Positions 36,051 through 47,241 of a stretch of 64,000 nucleotides of DNA are shown here, one piece after another. Origin of the DNA: Ophiodon elongatus (taxonomy: Eukaryota > Chordata > Actinopteri > Perciformes > Hexagrammidae). A model generated the notes under the pieces. That model worked only from the letters and a program-made list of their open reading frames with translations, did no database searches and was not told the origin of the DNA. Position numbers and translations under genes: made by a program. Every line of letters begins with the position of its first letter. The stretch's first letter is position 1. The stretch spans positions 1,573,501-1,637,500 of the forward strand of contig JACSYO010001791.1 of assembly GCA_016806645.1 (NCBI GenBank), in the 5' to 3' direction.

Positions 36051-39000
36051 TCAGTTGTTTTCTTGTTTGTTTATCTGCTTGGTTCTCGCGTTCTGTGTGA
36101 CTGTGGACAGAGACGATCCCGTCATGCTGGTCGTCTCCACAATCTCGATGTCCTTACAGGTCAGACATGCCACCAGCTTCTGGCGAGAGGCGCTGCGTGC
36201 AAAGAGGAACTCGTGGGACACTCCACCCAGTAGAGCACCGAACACTGGTCCGATCCAATAAACCTGGAGGTTGGAAAAAGAGATTGAGATGCAAGAGATG
36301 TGTTGAGACAGAAGAATGCTTTTACATGCTCTGGATGGTCCAAGACGAGTAGACATCTTAGAATCACCTGAGTAGTAACTGAGCTTTACAATTGAGGCAA
36401 TATTAATATTTTTCCAGTGTTGGAAGTAATGAAAAAGTCATAATTTAGTATTGTATAAAAATATTGCGAAAAATCACAAAATGCCATAAGAAATGTATGT
36501 TAAAGTATGTTATAAGAAGTGATCAAAAATGTCATATTACAGCATTTCATAAAAAGTCATAGTTTAGTATGCCACAAAATATAAATATTATAGCATGCCA
36601 TAAAAGTGGTCGTTAAAAATAGTATATATTATGTGACAAAATTGTATAGCATGGCATAAAATGTCAATGTATAGCATGCCATCCGAATTTAACAAAAAAT
36701 GTCATGCTATATATAGTATGCCATAAAAAATATCATACAAATATAAAAAATAATATCGTATAGTATGACACAAAAATGCCATAAAAACAAAAAATGCAAA
36801 AAACAAAATCTTTATAAAATGTCATACTATAGTGTGCCATAAAAGAGTCATAAAGAGGTCATGTTGTTGAATGTCATGGCATAAAAAAGTCATAGCATAG
36901 TATGCCATTTAAATTTTATTTAAAAAAAATAAAAAAAATAGTGGCACAGTATAGTGTGCAATGAAAATAGTATCGAATCATGTCGTCAAACTGTCATAAC
37001 CCCAGAATTATTTTCAAAACAAAGTCATATTATAGTATGACATAAAGAAGTCATAGAGAAGTCATAGTAAAGTATGCCATAAAAATGTTGTACAGTATGC
37101 CATAGAAAAGTCACAGTACTATTGCAATTGTTTTGGGCATGTGTTTTTATGGAGACTGATCTCTCACCCAGTGGTTTTCCCAGAATCCAGTGATGATGGC
37201 TGGACCCAGAGAACGTGCAGGGTTCATACTCGCACCGGAGAATCGTGCCTGACAGAAAAACAACACACACGCACATTCACATACAAATTAAAAATTAAAA
37301 TTCTGTTTGAATTCATGCACATTACTAACTCTGCTCCATCCCCGAGGTCTTTGTGCCTTCTCGCCTCGCAGGTTTCTGTGGATCGTGGTTAAATCTGGAC
37401 CCTGGTCCTGCGTCCTGCTGTGGTCCTCCCCGTCACCTACTGCTACTATTTACATGAATCATTTCTGTCATGTGAATTGAGCGTGTTGTAACTATGTTAT
37501 GCTGTTCATTCTGTACACTTGGCATCTATTTTTGTACTCTGTCCATCCTGGGAGAGGGATCCTCATTCTGTTGCTCTCCTGAAGGTTTCTTCCATTTTTC
37601 TCCCTGTTGAACCAGTTTTTTTTTCCTGATCCGATGAGAGGTTCTGGGACAGAGGATGTCATTGTGTACAGATTGTAAAGCCCTCTGAGGCAAATTTGTA
37701 ATTTGTGATTTTGGGCTGTACAAAAATAAATTGAATTGAATTGAATTGAAAAACAATTTCCACTGAATTCTTTTTTCTTGTCATTGCTTTTTTCCGGCTA
37801 TAATCTAATATTTTTGCAGAGTATCTTTCTCTACATAGTTTGGCTTCCTCAGTGTTACCTGGGTACATTACAACACAGATGTTATAGTAAATATACTATA
37901 ATGTCTCTTATGGTTACATTTGCATTGTCCCTAAAAGGCTTTAGTTTTGTGCAACTCCAGAAAACTGAAGAGCCTCCAACACGGTTTCAGTCTGCTTTTG
38001 AAGAACCGGGTTAGATCCTTATTGTTGTAATCTCTTCATACTCCATAGACTCCATAGATCATAGATTCCCATTATTTTTATGTACAGCATTGTGCAATTT
38101 TTCATGTGTAATGTAATTCCCTTGTTTTGTCACCCTTTCGTAGGACACCAGTAAAAAATACCCTGAATAAACGCTGCTGTACTGACACACTTATGGGTCC
38201 AATTTATCTGCCCTGCATGTCTTTGAATTGTGAGATATAAACCATGGAAAGTTAAAGTAAACGTTAATTCCACAGAAAATTATGCAAGACTGACATTTTA
38301 CAAAAATAAACTTCTTTCTGAGAGACAATTTAACGAAAAAAAACGTACTTTTGTCTTTTGGTTCAATAAAAATGGTCCAGATAACTTAAAATGTCTATCT
38401 GTTTTTAATAACAAAGTGAGAAAATTCTGTAAGCTTGTGTTTTTTAGTTGTGGAACCATTTCAAAACTTGTACAAATTATCAGATGAGTAAATACGCAAC
38501 TAATAATTTAGCATGAAAGCTCCTCTTACCCCTATTAGCACTCCAGCAGTGTGTGCTAATCCAATGGCCAGGATTCCTGGTTCTGTGCTTTCCCTCCGTC
38601 GATGATCCTCCACTGAGAACACAGTGAAGACCAACTGGAAGGTGCACAAAACCTCGATGCCCAGAGCCTGGGCTGCATTCACCTCTATAGGAACCTGCGT
38701 GAGGTAAAACGGGAGGAAGGAGAGAGGAAGAGGAGTAGGAAAAGTCATCCACAAGACAGGAATATTCTCAAAAGATGTAAAGTCTTTCAAGCTTTTAAAA
38801 GGTAACCGTCTAAAACTCTGAGGACTGACCCTGTTGACGAAGTAGTCTGCGGTGGTTTTGACCGGCAGGGCCAGGTAAAGGGCCCCGGATGCTAAAAAGG
38901 CCCCCAAACACTGTGCAGCAACATAACCAACGGCCCTGAGAACCTCCAGCCTCCGCGTGGCCAACAGAGCCAGAGTCAAAGCAGGGTTCACCTGATCAGA

Positions 39001-40514
39001 GTGCACAAACACACACATACATATAAACAATGTTACAAATAGGGAATGGCAAATAATAATAATAAAAACTCAACAACTCGAAAGTAACTAAGCTTGTTTA
39101 CTATTGTATTTTATGATACTTTATACTTCTATTTCACTACAAAGGGAAATATTGTACTTTTTAGTTAATTACATTTATCTGACAGCTGTAGTTAAATTTC
39201 AAGATTTTACATTTAAGAAGAAGATAAGATTATAAAATACAGTGTATTGTCACAGATGCATCTATGCAAACTTTTTGTCACCACAAAACACTAGTGTCTG
39301 GTTGTTGCCCCTGAGTTGTTCCACCAAACAGGGATTTCCCCTCTTAACTTCACAGATGGTTTCATCACATAACTGTTTGAGACTTAAAGAGGTAAAAGTA
39401 TCCATTATATGTTTATTTTTAAAAGGCAAAGATTAGAGAAAAGAAGAACAATATAATGCAGATCTTTGTTAAAATTTGAACTTTGTTAAGATGTATCTTG
39501 TGACCTTTCTGAGGGTCCCAGGCCCCATGTTGGGAACCATTGGACTAAACTACCTGACTGTATGTAAAGCAGTTCAAGCTAACAGTCAAATAATACAATA
39601 TTAACAATCTAATAATGTCATATATTATAATATATCTCTCACTGGGACAATAATGATTACTTTTATTTTGGATACTTAAAGGCCTCACATTAAGTATATA
39701 ACACTTCTGAACTGCTCTAGTTTTGGGGGGATTTTTACAAAGTGGTAATGGTACTTATACTCAAGTAAAGCATACGAGTACAATTGCTATGTCACTGCCA
39801 GCAAAGAAAAATGAATCAGGGAAAGAAATATACAATTTAATTAGATTTGTGACTATGAGACATTCACCTGTGCACCGCTTATTTCTCCAAAACAGTGGGC
39901 CAGCGCAACAATCGACACACCTACTGCCACAGCCGGGTACAGGGGTCCCGAGGGGGCCTCCCCAGGGCCTGGCACAGAGGCCCCCAGTATGGTGCTCACT
40001 AAGATCAGGGTGCCGAGCAGCTCTGCAAGAATGGCACGCCAGAACTCCCGACTACGTAGCTCCACGAAGAAAGGGGACATAAATAAAGGTGGCCTATATT
40101 TAGATCACCAAACATCTTTTCAGTCACTCATTCACGTACGTCTTAAGACTGCTCCTTCTACTGCTATCAAAAACTGTGAGAAATGATGACACAAGTGATA
40201 TTAAAAACATTAAAATGTACATAAAAAACACTTACACTGTACGTATATCTAGCACAAACAAGTCAACCCTGTGTCAGTAACCTGTATTTCAACGCTGTTA
40301 CACATTCTCTTAATAACCATATGCATTAATTGTCCTAAAACTATAACACTTCATAACTATCTGGTGTATAAAAAAAGTTCTGCTTTTGCAGGAACAGTTC
40401 AAACCGTCACAAATACATGCTGTTTGTTAAATTAGCTACTTTTTGATTCTACAAGTTGTGAGGGATTTAAACACAAAGCAAATAATATAAGACTCTTACC
40501 TCACGCCACGTCAT
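36051..40514 (-). CDS. aqp14: divergent aquaporin, Aqp4/Aqp14-like
   Basis: Minus-strand exons: 40500-40514 (MTWRE), 39868-40059, 38830-38991, 38530-38694, 37168-37248 and 36051-36263, all in phase, about 275 residues, six membrane helices expected. Both NPA boxes are present (VNPALT; SMNPARS). The last half resembles Aqp4 (GASMNPARS, WENHW, YWIGP). The 165- and 81-base exons match mip exactly, so the two are related by descent. The filter is unusual: Val51 and Val175 stand where water aquaporins have Phe and His, with Ala184 and Arg190 kept, and the loop-B motif reads GEISGAQVNPA instead of GHISGAHxNPA. The C tail is Ser/Thr-rich. Teleosts lack Aqp2/5/6, and this is neither Aqp1 nor Aqp4, so Aqp14 is the best fit, by inference. 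An alternative start without the small exon (ATG at 40080, MSPFFVELRS) would give 277 residues. Confidence 0.8.
36420..37110 (-). repeat. degenerate tandem array, inverted relative to 28225-29690
   Basis: Phrases 'aaagtcatagtatagtatg' and 'gccataaaa' recur irregularly. Reverse-complemented they read 'catactatactatgacttt' and 'ttttatggc', the unit of the array at 28.2-29.7 kb. It sits in the last intron of the second aquaporin. Confidence 0.85.
37330..37745 (+). mobile_element. non-LTR retrotransposon (LINE) 3' end, relic
   Basis: The segment runs through 'gagaggttctgggacagagg', 'cagattgtaaagccctctga' and 'ttttgggctgtacaaa' and ends in AAATTGAATTGAATTG, the typical 3' end and short tandem tail of a widespread fish LINE family. 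It is truncated and non-coding. A reverse-oriented copy of the tail is at 43126-43230. Confidence 0.6.
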
Positions 40515-40555
40515 TTTGACCCCAGTATGTTTTTTTTCTCTGTATATCCGTCTGT

Positions 40556-40592
40556 GTCTCCGTCCGTCCGTCCGTCCGTGTCTCCGTCCGTG
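40556..40592. repeat. (CCGT)n short tandem repeat
   Basis: CCGT tetranucleotides with CTCCGT variants, 45-80 bases upstream of the small first coding exon of the second aquaporin, so in its 5' UTR or promoter. Confidence 0.85.
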
Positions 40593-41469
40593 TTCAGCTC
40601 TCAGGGTCTGAGGGCTTCAGGGTCTCTGCGACATCCCTCATTAACTTGTAGAGTCTGAGAGATCCTTTGATGGGAGCACCTCCCCCCCTCTCTCAGTCTC
40701 TCTCTCAGTCTCTCTCTCTCCTCACCCTCTCCTTACCCCCCACACTCCAAGCCCTGAGTCTTCCTGTGCACAAACACTTGTCAGTTCAAGCCCTTAAAAC
40801 AATGTCTCTCCAAGGTTGCACGTGTAATGCCCTAACCCTCCCAGATCTCCTGCAACACATTCTACCGACCTTGAGCAATTTAATGCATCTTCAGGAAACT
40901 GCGAGGAGCCGTTCACTTATCTTCCAGCTGAAGTGATTGTGGCCTCTTCAGAGGGTGCAGTGAGGACATACAATGATGTAACCATCATGGAAACGGACTG
41001 AAATCACAATTATAGGCATTGCCGCAAAAGTGGGTCATTTAAAGTTGCATTCGTTAGGTTCATATGTCAGTTTGTGTTTGTACATAGGACCAAAACAATG
41101 CAAAGCTCCAAATTCCAGCAAGCTTCCAAAAATGTATTTATAATAATGTAACATATCAAACCAATCCAAACAAGTGTTTACAGTATTAAGTATATTTTCC
41201 CCCAGTGCTGCCTCTACATACCACAAAGTATGACAGGCCTTAAAGTCCAGTGATATTCTCTGTTTTTCTTATCAACAAATGGCATGAAAAGACCAAAACC
41301 AACAATGAATTGATCCGACCAATAAGTAGCCCACCGTCTGTGTCAGTACACCGCCCTGCTGCTGTAAATACTCACTCGAGTAACAAATGTGTATAAATCC
41401 ACAGCAAAAAAATAAAGTAAACTACAGTGCCCAGCTTTATGACAAACTACCTGAAAAAATTATAAAATT

Positions 41470-41640
41470 CAAATCAGCTTCGGCTGCACTTTGTGTTAAG
41501 TGCTAATTAGCAAGCAAATATCAGCATTCCCAAACTGAGATGGTAAACATTATACATGCTGAACATCAGCATGTTAGCATTCAGCTAAGTGCAGCCTCAG
41601 AGAGCTGCAAGCATGGCTGTAGACTGTTGTTAAATATTTA
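41470..41640. repeat. copy of the CTAATTAGCAAA-core repeat
   Basis: 'actttgtgttaagtgctaat', 'gaacatcagcatgttagcat' and 'gagctgcaagcatggctgta' match the family also found at 8965-9425. Confidence 0.65.
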
Positions 41641-42596
41641 CTTCCTTCCTTCCTAAAATCTTTTCATAGAATGCCTTGACAGTAAGAAGAATATAAACAG
41701 CCTTATCATTTAAAAACATGACGTAGGCGAGCTACACGAGCAGGCTGTGACGTTCACGTAACCTAAAGGTGTCGGTAGCTTGGCCTGTTGTCTCGTGTGT
41801 TGGAGCACCTGGCACCCTTTTGCTCAGCCTGATTTTCATATCAATTATAGGAGAAAGGGGCCATTAGTGAGGGGGGTGAGAACGGGGGGCGGGGGGGCAG
41901 AATCTTTCATGATGTTGTTGCCATAGAGCCTATTGTGATGCAGCATCTGTGCAGGCTTTTTATTTTCACTCTTTGATATCAAACAAACACCTTGTGAAGA
42001 CGTTTCGTCAAACAGAGTTTAGACTGTTTAGCTAAAAACGGAGAAGTTCCCCTCTGCACTGTTGCCGATGCAACAAGTCACGGCCGCTTTGCACAACCTG
42101 GATTTTGCAAATGTGTCTCGAAAAGATTTTTTTCATTTACTACAACGTGGAGATGTTTAGAGTCCGAATTGACTCTCCTGCCCCTCCAGGCATCAGGGGC
42201 CAGAGTCCAGAATGAACTGGTTGGTTGGTGGAGGGGGTGTTGAGGGTGCTGCTGGCGTGCCCCATTATACCGTGGATTACCCCCTCCTCTCCAGGGCAAC
42301 TGTTAAACTGTTATCCCCCCTTTTGTGGGGATAAGCCCAACTGTGTGGAGTTGGGGCGGACGGGGAGGGGGGGTGGGCACACTGGAACCCGCTGGCGTGG
42401 GGAGTTTTCAGCCCTCACCGCCCAGAGTGCTGACACTGACACAATTTCACACACAAATATACACACACTCGCGTAAAGTGCCAGCTCAGGGATTTTAAGG
42501 GAGCGATAGAGGGCAAAGAAAGAGGGAGATGCATCAAAAGACACATAAAGAACACATTTTATATATCTATGCTACACACCTATTTTGTGTGGATTT

Positions 42597-42599
42597 GTT

Positions 42600-42644
<45 letters not shown>

Positions 42645-42645
42645 T
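42597..42645. repeat. (TG)n microsatellite
   Basis: TG repeat with one TATATG interruption. Confidence 0.93.
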
Positions 42646-42954
42646 GTACTTGAGTCTCTACCACTGTAGAGCAGCTGGGAGTGATGGCAAGACGTTCCCA
42701 GCAGCATATGCCTCGGACAGAACTCTCCATGGAGCTGCAGAGCCCCGCCCAAAAATGTCAGCATTATTTAAGGCCTCTCTTTTATTCTTAAATGTGACAT
42801 ATTGCGGTGGGCTTGCCTTGTGATAGACAGTGAGTTTTAGTAGAGGTATGAGGTGAGCAAGCGGCATGTCACCTTTTCTGGTTTGCTCTCGTCACTCTCT
42901 AGTATTTATAAATACTAGTGTTTCATATCAGTAAATGGTACCGTTTTTCCACTT

Positions 42955-43125
42955 GATCTAATTTATCTAATGCTGCTTTTTTATTGCCTAATCATGTTTT
43001 CTCAATTGATTGTTCAGTCTGTAAAATGTCAACAAAATGTTTTTTATATGCTTAACACAATATTACTCAATGCCCTGATGTCTTCAAATGGCTTGTTTAG
43101 TCAGAACAGCCCAAAAACAATTACT
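42955..43125. repeat. fragment of the GCTGCAAC-end element
   Basis: 'gattgttcagtctgtaaaat' and 'gatgtcttcaaatggcttg' match internal text of this family. It directly abuts the LINE tail at 43126. Confidence 0.5.
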
Positions 43126-43230
43126 TTAAATTCAATTGTATTTCATTTCTATAGCCCAATAATCACAAATCAACAAGTTGCTTCAGAGACCCTTAACAAT
43201 TTGTACAACAGAAGACATCCTCTGTACGTG
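43126..43230 (-). mobile_element. LINE 3' tail fragment, inverted copy
   Basis: 'aaattcaattgtatttc', 'tatagcccaataatcacaaa' and 'gaagacatcctctgtac' are the reverse complement of the LINE end at 37330-37745. Confidence 0.6.
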
Positions 43231-43854
43231 GTAGCTCGCATCTGAAACGGAAAAAGTCCCCCAAAAAAGACACTTTAATGCGTAAAAACGAGGAATCAAT
43301 GAATCCATAATGCACAATACTGGGCCCTGGCCAAGCTAAATGGAACAGGGCCATAATTAATGTTATTAGTTACACCTGCGTTTACCCTGCAATGACTGGC
43401 TTTGAACTATATAAGCGTTGACACATAATTTCAATTATGACAATATACGATTAGGATGACGGAGGGCGTAAATTTCACAGTACACAATACTGTTATAGTA
43501 CATATTACATTCAGCCAATGTATTAGTAAATTCTGGGTATTAAATATTGTCGTCTATTAAATGAATGCAGTTTAAATATGAGGTGCACTGAGTTAAAGGT
43601 GTGTTTACACTAAGACAGCCGGCCAGGCCATCATCATCTGTGTGTACGCATGGTCTGAGGCATTTCTACATTCGTTTGCAGAGTATGAACAAATTTAGGT
43701 AAGAAAATGTTGAATTCCAGATTTATGCGTAAAACATTTGTATGCTCGGCACAGATTCATGTTTACTCACGGGTTGTGAATGAGGCCCATTGGCACTAGA
43801 GCTGCTCCTGATAGTTTATTAGCCATGTGTAGTATCTCCATCTCTCTAATCTTG

Positions 43855-44035
43855 CTCAGCCAGGAGGGGCTAAAGCCTATCCCAACATGCACTGGGCCCA
43901 AACAGGTCACCAGTCTACTGCAAACACAGATAGATATGAGATATGGGCAATTTACAGTCACCAAATGACCTAACTTTCATATGTTTGGACTGTGGGAGGA
44001 AACAGGAACATGTGGGAAACATGGAGAACAACGAA
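43855..44035 (+). mobile_element. L2-like LINE fragment
   Basis: The run 'ggggctaaagcctatccca', 'aacaggtcaccagtctactg', 'gggcaatttacagtcacca' and 'ttggactgtgggaggaaac' is the well-known 3' non-coding part of L2/CR1-type LINEs in fish. No ORF. Confidence 0.65.
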
Positions 44036-44091
44036 AAGATTCAGCTATAAAAAGGCAAAAGAGAGAAACAATTAATCTACTAGATGTGGTT

Positions 44092-44097
44092 TTTATT
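44092..44097 (-). terminator. candidate poly(A) signal, baz2a
   Basis: TTTATT on the plus strand reads AATAAA for the leftward gene, about 1.8 kb past its stop codon. Confidence 0.4.
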
Positions 44098-44917
44098 CAA
44101 CTCACAGTACATTCTACAGATGCACACGTGTTACATCACCTTAATACAACAGAGTCTTGCAATACCTCCTCTTAAAAATGATGATTTGGTCCTAAAAATA
44201 TAAAGGAACAAATTTAAAGTCACCAAAACTGTACATTATTAAAAATTCACTTAACACCACGTTTGGTTTTCATATCTTTTTTTTTCTTTTTTGAAAAAAC
44301 GTCTGTCCCTTTAAGTGTAACAAGGAACATCAAAGTCTATTTTCCTATCAACGGATTTGAGTTCAGTGTAAGAAACACGTTTAAATAAAACCCAGACTGC
44401 GGCGTCATGTCGCTTTCATAGCAAACCAACCATGCCGCGCAACATCGTAAATTGGCCCTCGAATAGCAACACAAAAAAAGAAAATCAATAAAGGGAATGT
44501 AAGACAGAAAACCAGGCAGGAATGTGCCCAGTACCTCATTATCAGAGCTCCTTTGCAATTCTAGTCTTTAAAATGGGAGGATTTTAGCCTTGCACGTAAC
44601 TACCTTTTAGATGTTTCCGCCTGCTCAGACGAGCCACAGACGAACATTTTCAACATCGATAAGTTCTCAACTGCCAACACCATCTCGTCTTGTGGCGATT
44701 TTATAGTATCATGGAGCAAAATTTCAGTGTGAGCCGTTTTATGCCGTAGGATCCATTCAGTCGTGTACAGTCTGTGAAACTAGCTGATAATTTACTTTTA
44801 ACAAGAGGAACAGTGAACTATAAAAGTCTAAGCCTAGACCGACTGACCAACACCAAATAAATCCTCCAGTCCCAGAAACCAGTGTCTTTCACACAGCAGC
44901 AGAAGGTGGGTATATGT

Positions 44918-44920
<3 letters not shown>

Positions 44921-44995
<75 letters not shown>

Positions 44996-44996
44996 A
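44921..44996. repeat. (TG)n microsatellite
   Basis: About 70 bases of TG in the putative baz2a 3' UTR (CA in the transcript). Confidence 0.95.
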
Positions 44997-45881
44997 TCAA
45001 ATCGTGTGCATGTTTATGTGTGTATAGGTGAAAAGTGTTTAATGTGTGACGTGCAAGACTTTAAGTGGAGGTTATACAACATCTACTCGTGACAGTCCAA
45101 GAACAGATTCATTTTAGTTTAACTGGCCTTTTCAGAAATCGTCTAGACATCTCTATAAGGTAATCTGTACACATCCACTACAAGCTATTGCTATTAAATA
45201 ATCCCAGCTATTGTAATCTTTATATATATTTATATATAGAATATATAATAAAAATATATTGAGCAAAAAAATTACTTCTAGGCATAAGACCACATTACAT
45301 TACATTTCCATTGAACAGGTAAGAAATGGCCCGAGCTCAGTGAAGCGTTTTGATCCATTTTGTCGTCGAGCGGTGCTAAGCAGGTCCAGTGTGCAGCAGT
45401 TAGGCCGCAATAGTGTGATCAGTCTCTGACCTTCAGTACGAGTGTGAGAGCCAAAATACCCGGGGCCTGAGACCGTGTCATCACCTCGCACGCAGGGTTT
45501 GACCGAAGGCCGCGCTAGGACGTGGGGGCTTGTGAAGGGACGTGACGGGAGAATGCAAACTGGAGATGAGGTGCTGAGGTGAAGATGAGGAGACACGAAA
45601 GGAGGAATGAAAAGTGAAGAGAGATGCGCTCTCGCTCTCTGCGATGAGGAATGGGGACAAGTTCAAGCCAGTTCAGCTGTGGGCCTGGAAAAAATTCGGC
45701 CGGTAGAGGAAACAATAACAGACAAATAGCCAAAATCTATACATATATACCTATACATGAGAGAATACACATAGCTGGAAGAACCTCCAGACAGTCTTAG
45801 CAGTAATGGAGAGAGTGTGCCTGGGACGGTGACAGCACCAACAGTATACAGCCCCACCCTCAGGGGGAACGCCACAGGCTT

Positions 45882-46160
45882 CTATTTGTCCTTATTCGAG
45901 TAGAACTCCGCCCAGCGGCTCTCAAAGAAACGCCTCATGGCATGTCCAGCCGTTCCCACCTCCGACGTGTCCTCGTTGAACAGCTCACAGTTATTGAAGA
46001 CGAGCTGAGCGTCTGCTGCAAACTCCTCACAGCTGCAATATCTGAGACAAGGAAAAGGCCCGATGTTAAAAAAGTAACACAGAGGGCAAAAGATATTTCT
46101 GGAGAGCTTCCTTTTCAGAAACTGGTTAGGAAAAGTTGCTGCATAGGACAGAATAATATT

Positions 46161-46234
<74 letters not shown>

Positions 46235-47241
46235 TCAAGTAATCTACAAACTCATAAGCGAGCAGCACAAGCTCCAAAAGTCACTAAATCTAGCGAGGAG
46301 GCCGCCAACACTTCACTTCCTGTCACTTCAGGCCTCCCTCCAGAGCCACTCCCCCAAATCTATTATGAACGTAAACGTATAACGAACAATAACAACAAAG
46401 ACGGATATTGTTAGTAATCCCAGCTGTCAATCTAGCAGCAAAAGAGATCAGCGTTAAACACCATATTGGTTGCCCACAATAGTGGTCCTCATGGCCACAA
46501 TAACAGAACGATATGAAATTATGCAACGCCCGTTATGAATTTGCTCTATATTTGGTCTCCATTGCTCTTTTTCTCTTGCTTTCTCTATGCAAGTGTATCC
46601 GAATGCTAGCACACGTCTAATGTTGTGTTATTGTGGTTAGATAAATGTATTTTATGGTGCTGTTAAATTGTTGTTTGTCGTCCTGTGAATAAAGGGTGGG
46701 TGCGGGAAAGTAAAATGCTTTTGGCCACATTGAAAACATAGTTTTTGAAAGGCTCAAAACCAATAAATATGGGTTGAAGCAGAATATATTGTTGGATAAC
46801 ATTGTTTTGAATTTTGTAAATGCTACATTGACTTTTGGACTGAGGTTTTTACAGAGACTTATGGTAATATATGGTGTTCCCTATTCATTCTACAGTTGTG
46901 TAGTCAATATTAATCTCATTTTTGTGGACTTAGTTATTCTTTTTTTTTTTTATTAGCCACTGAAATATTTATTTTATTTTATTGGGTAAGTTGATGGGAA
47001 TGCTCCTTAATGCCCCCAATAAGTGAACCTTTATCTATTGTGAATGAGAGCTAATAAATAAAGTAGTAACGAAACGAGAAACACAATCCGCTCTCACCCT
47101 CCCTGTAGCAGTTTCTCTCTCATGGTGAGGAAGTCCATGGGGGTTTTGACGATGCGGCGGTAACCGGGCACCAGTCGGGGGTTGACGGGCTCAAGGAACG
47201 GCCAGGCGTCTGCGTGAGCCTCCATCTCCATTAGAATGATC
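45882..47241 (-). other. baz2a: Baz2a bromodomain exons
   Basis: Exons 47098-47241 and 45882-46041 encode the acetyl-lysine reader. The WPF shelf is present, followed by PVNPRLVPGYRRIVKTPMDF and the FNNCELFNEDTSEV segment, whose FN asparagine contacts acetyl-lysine. The domain reaches nearly to the C terminus (ESRWAEFYSNKDK). The intron between them holds a TG tract. Confidence 0.93.

Larger units (their letters stand above)
40600..44074. other. intergenic region, second aquaporin to baz2a 3' end
   Basis: No exon supported. It contains fragments of four dispersed repeats (41470-41640, 42955-43125, 43126-43230, 43855-44035), a TG tract (42597-42645) and G-rich stretches near 41880 and 42360. 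Confidence 0.6.
44075..45881 (-). other. baz2a: baz2a 3' UTR (putative)
   Basis: Lies directly after the baz2a stop, has no exon, and reaches a minus-strand AATAAA at 44092-44097. It includes a TG tract (44921-44996). Length of about 1.8 kb is reasonable for this gene. Confidence 0.45.

Noticed and set aside
39868..40080. Start MSPFFVELRS for the second aquaporin
   Set aside because: Kept only as an alternative. The MTWRE exon gives a better match to the aquaporin start and has both splice signals, whereas the segment before LRS looks like a polypyrimidine tract and acceptor.
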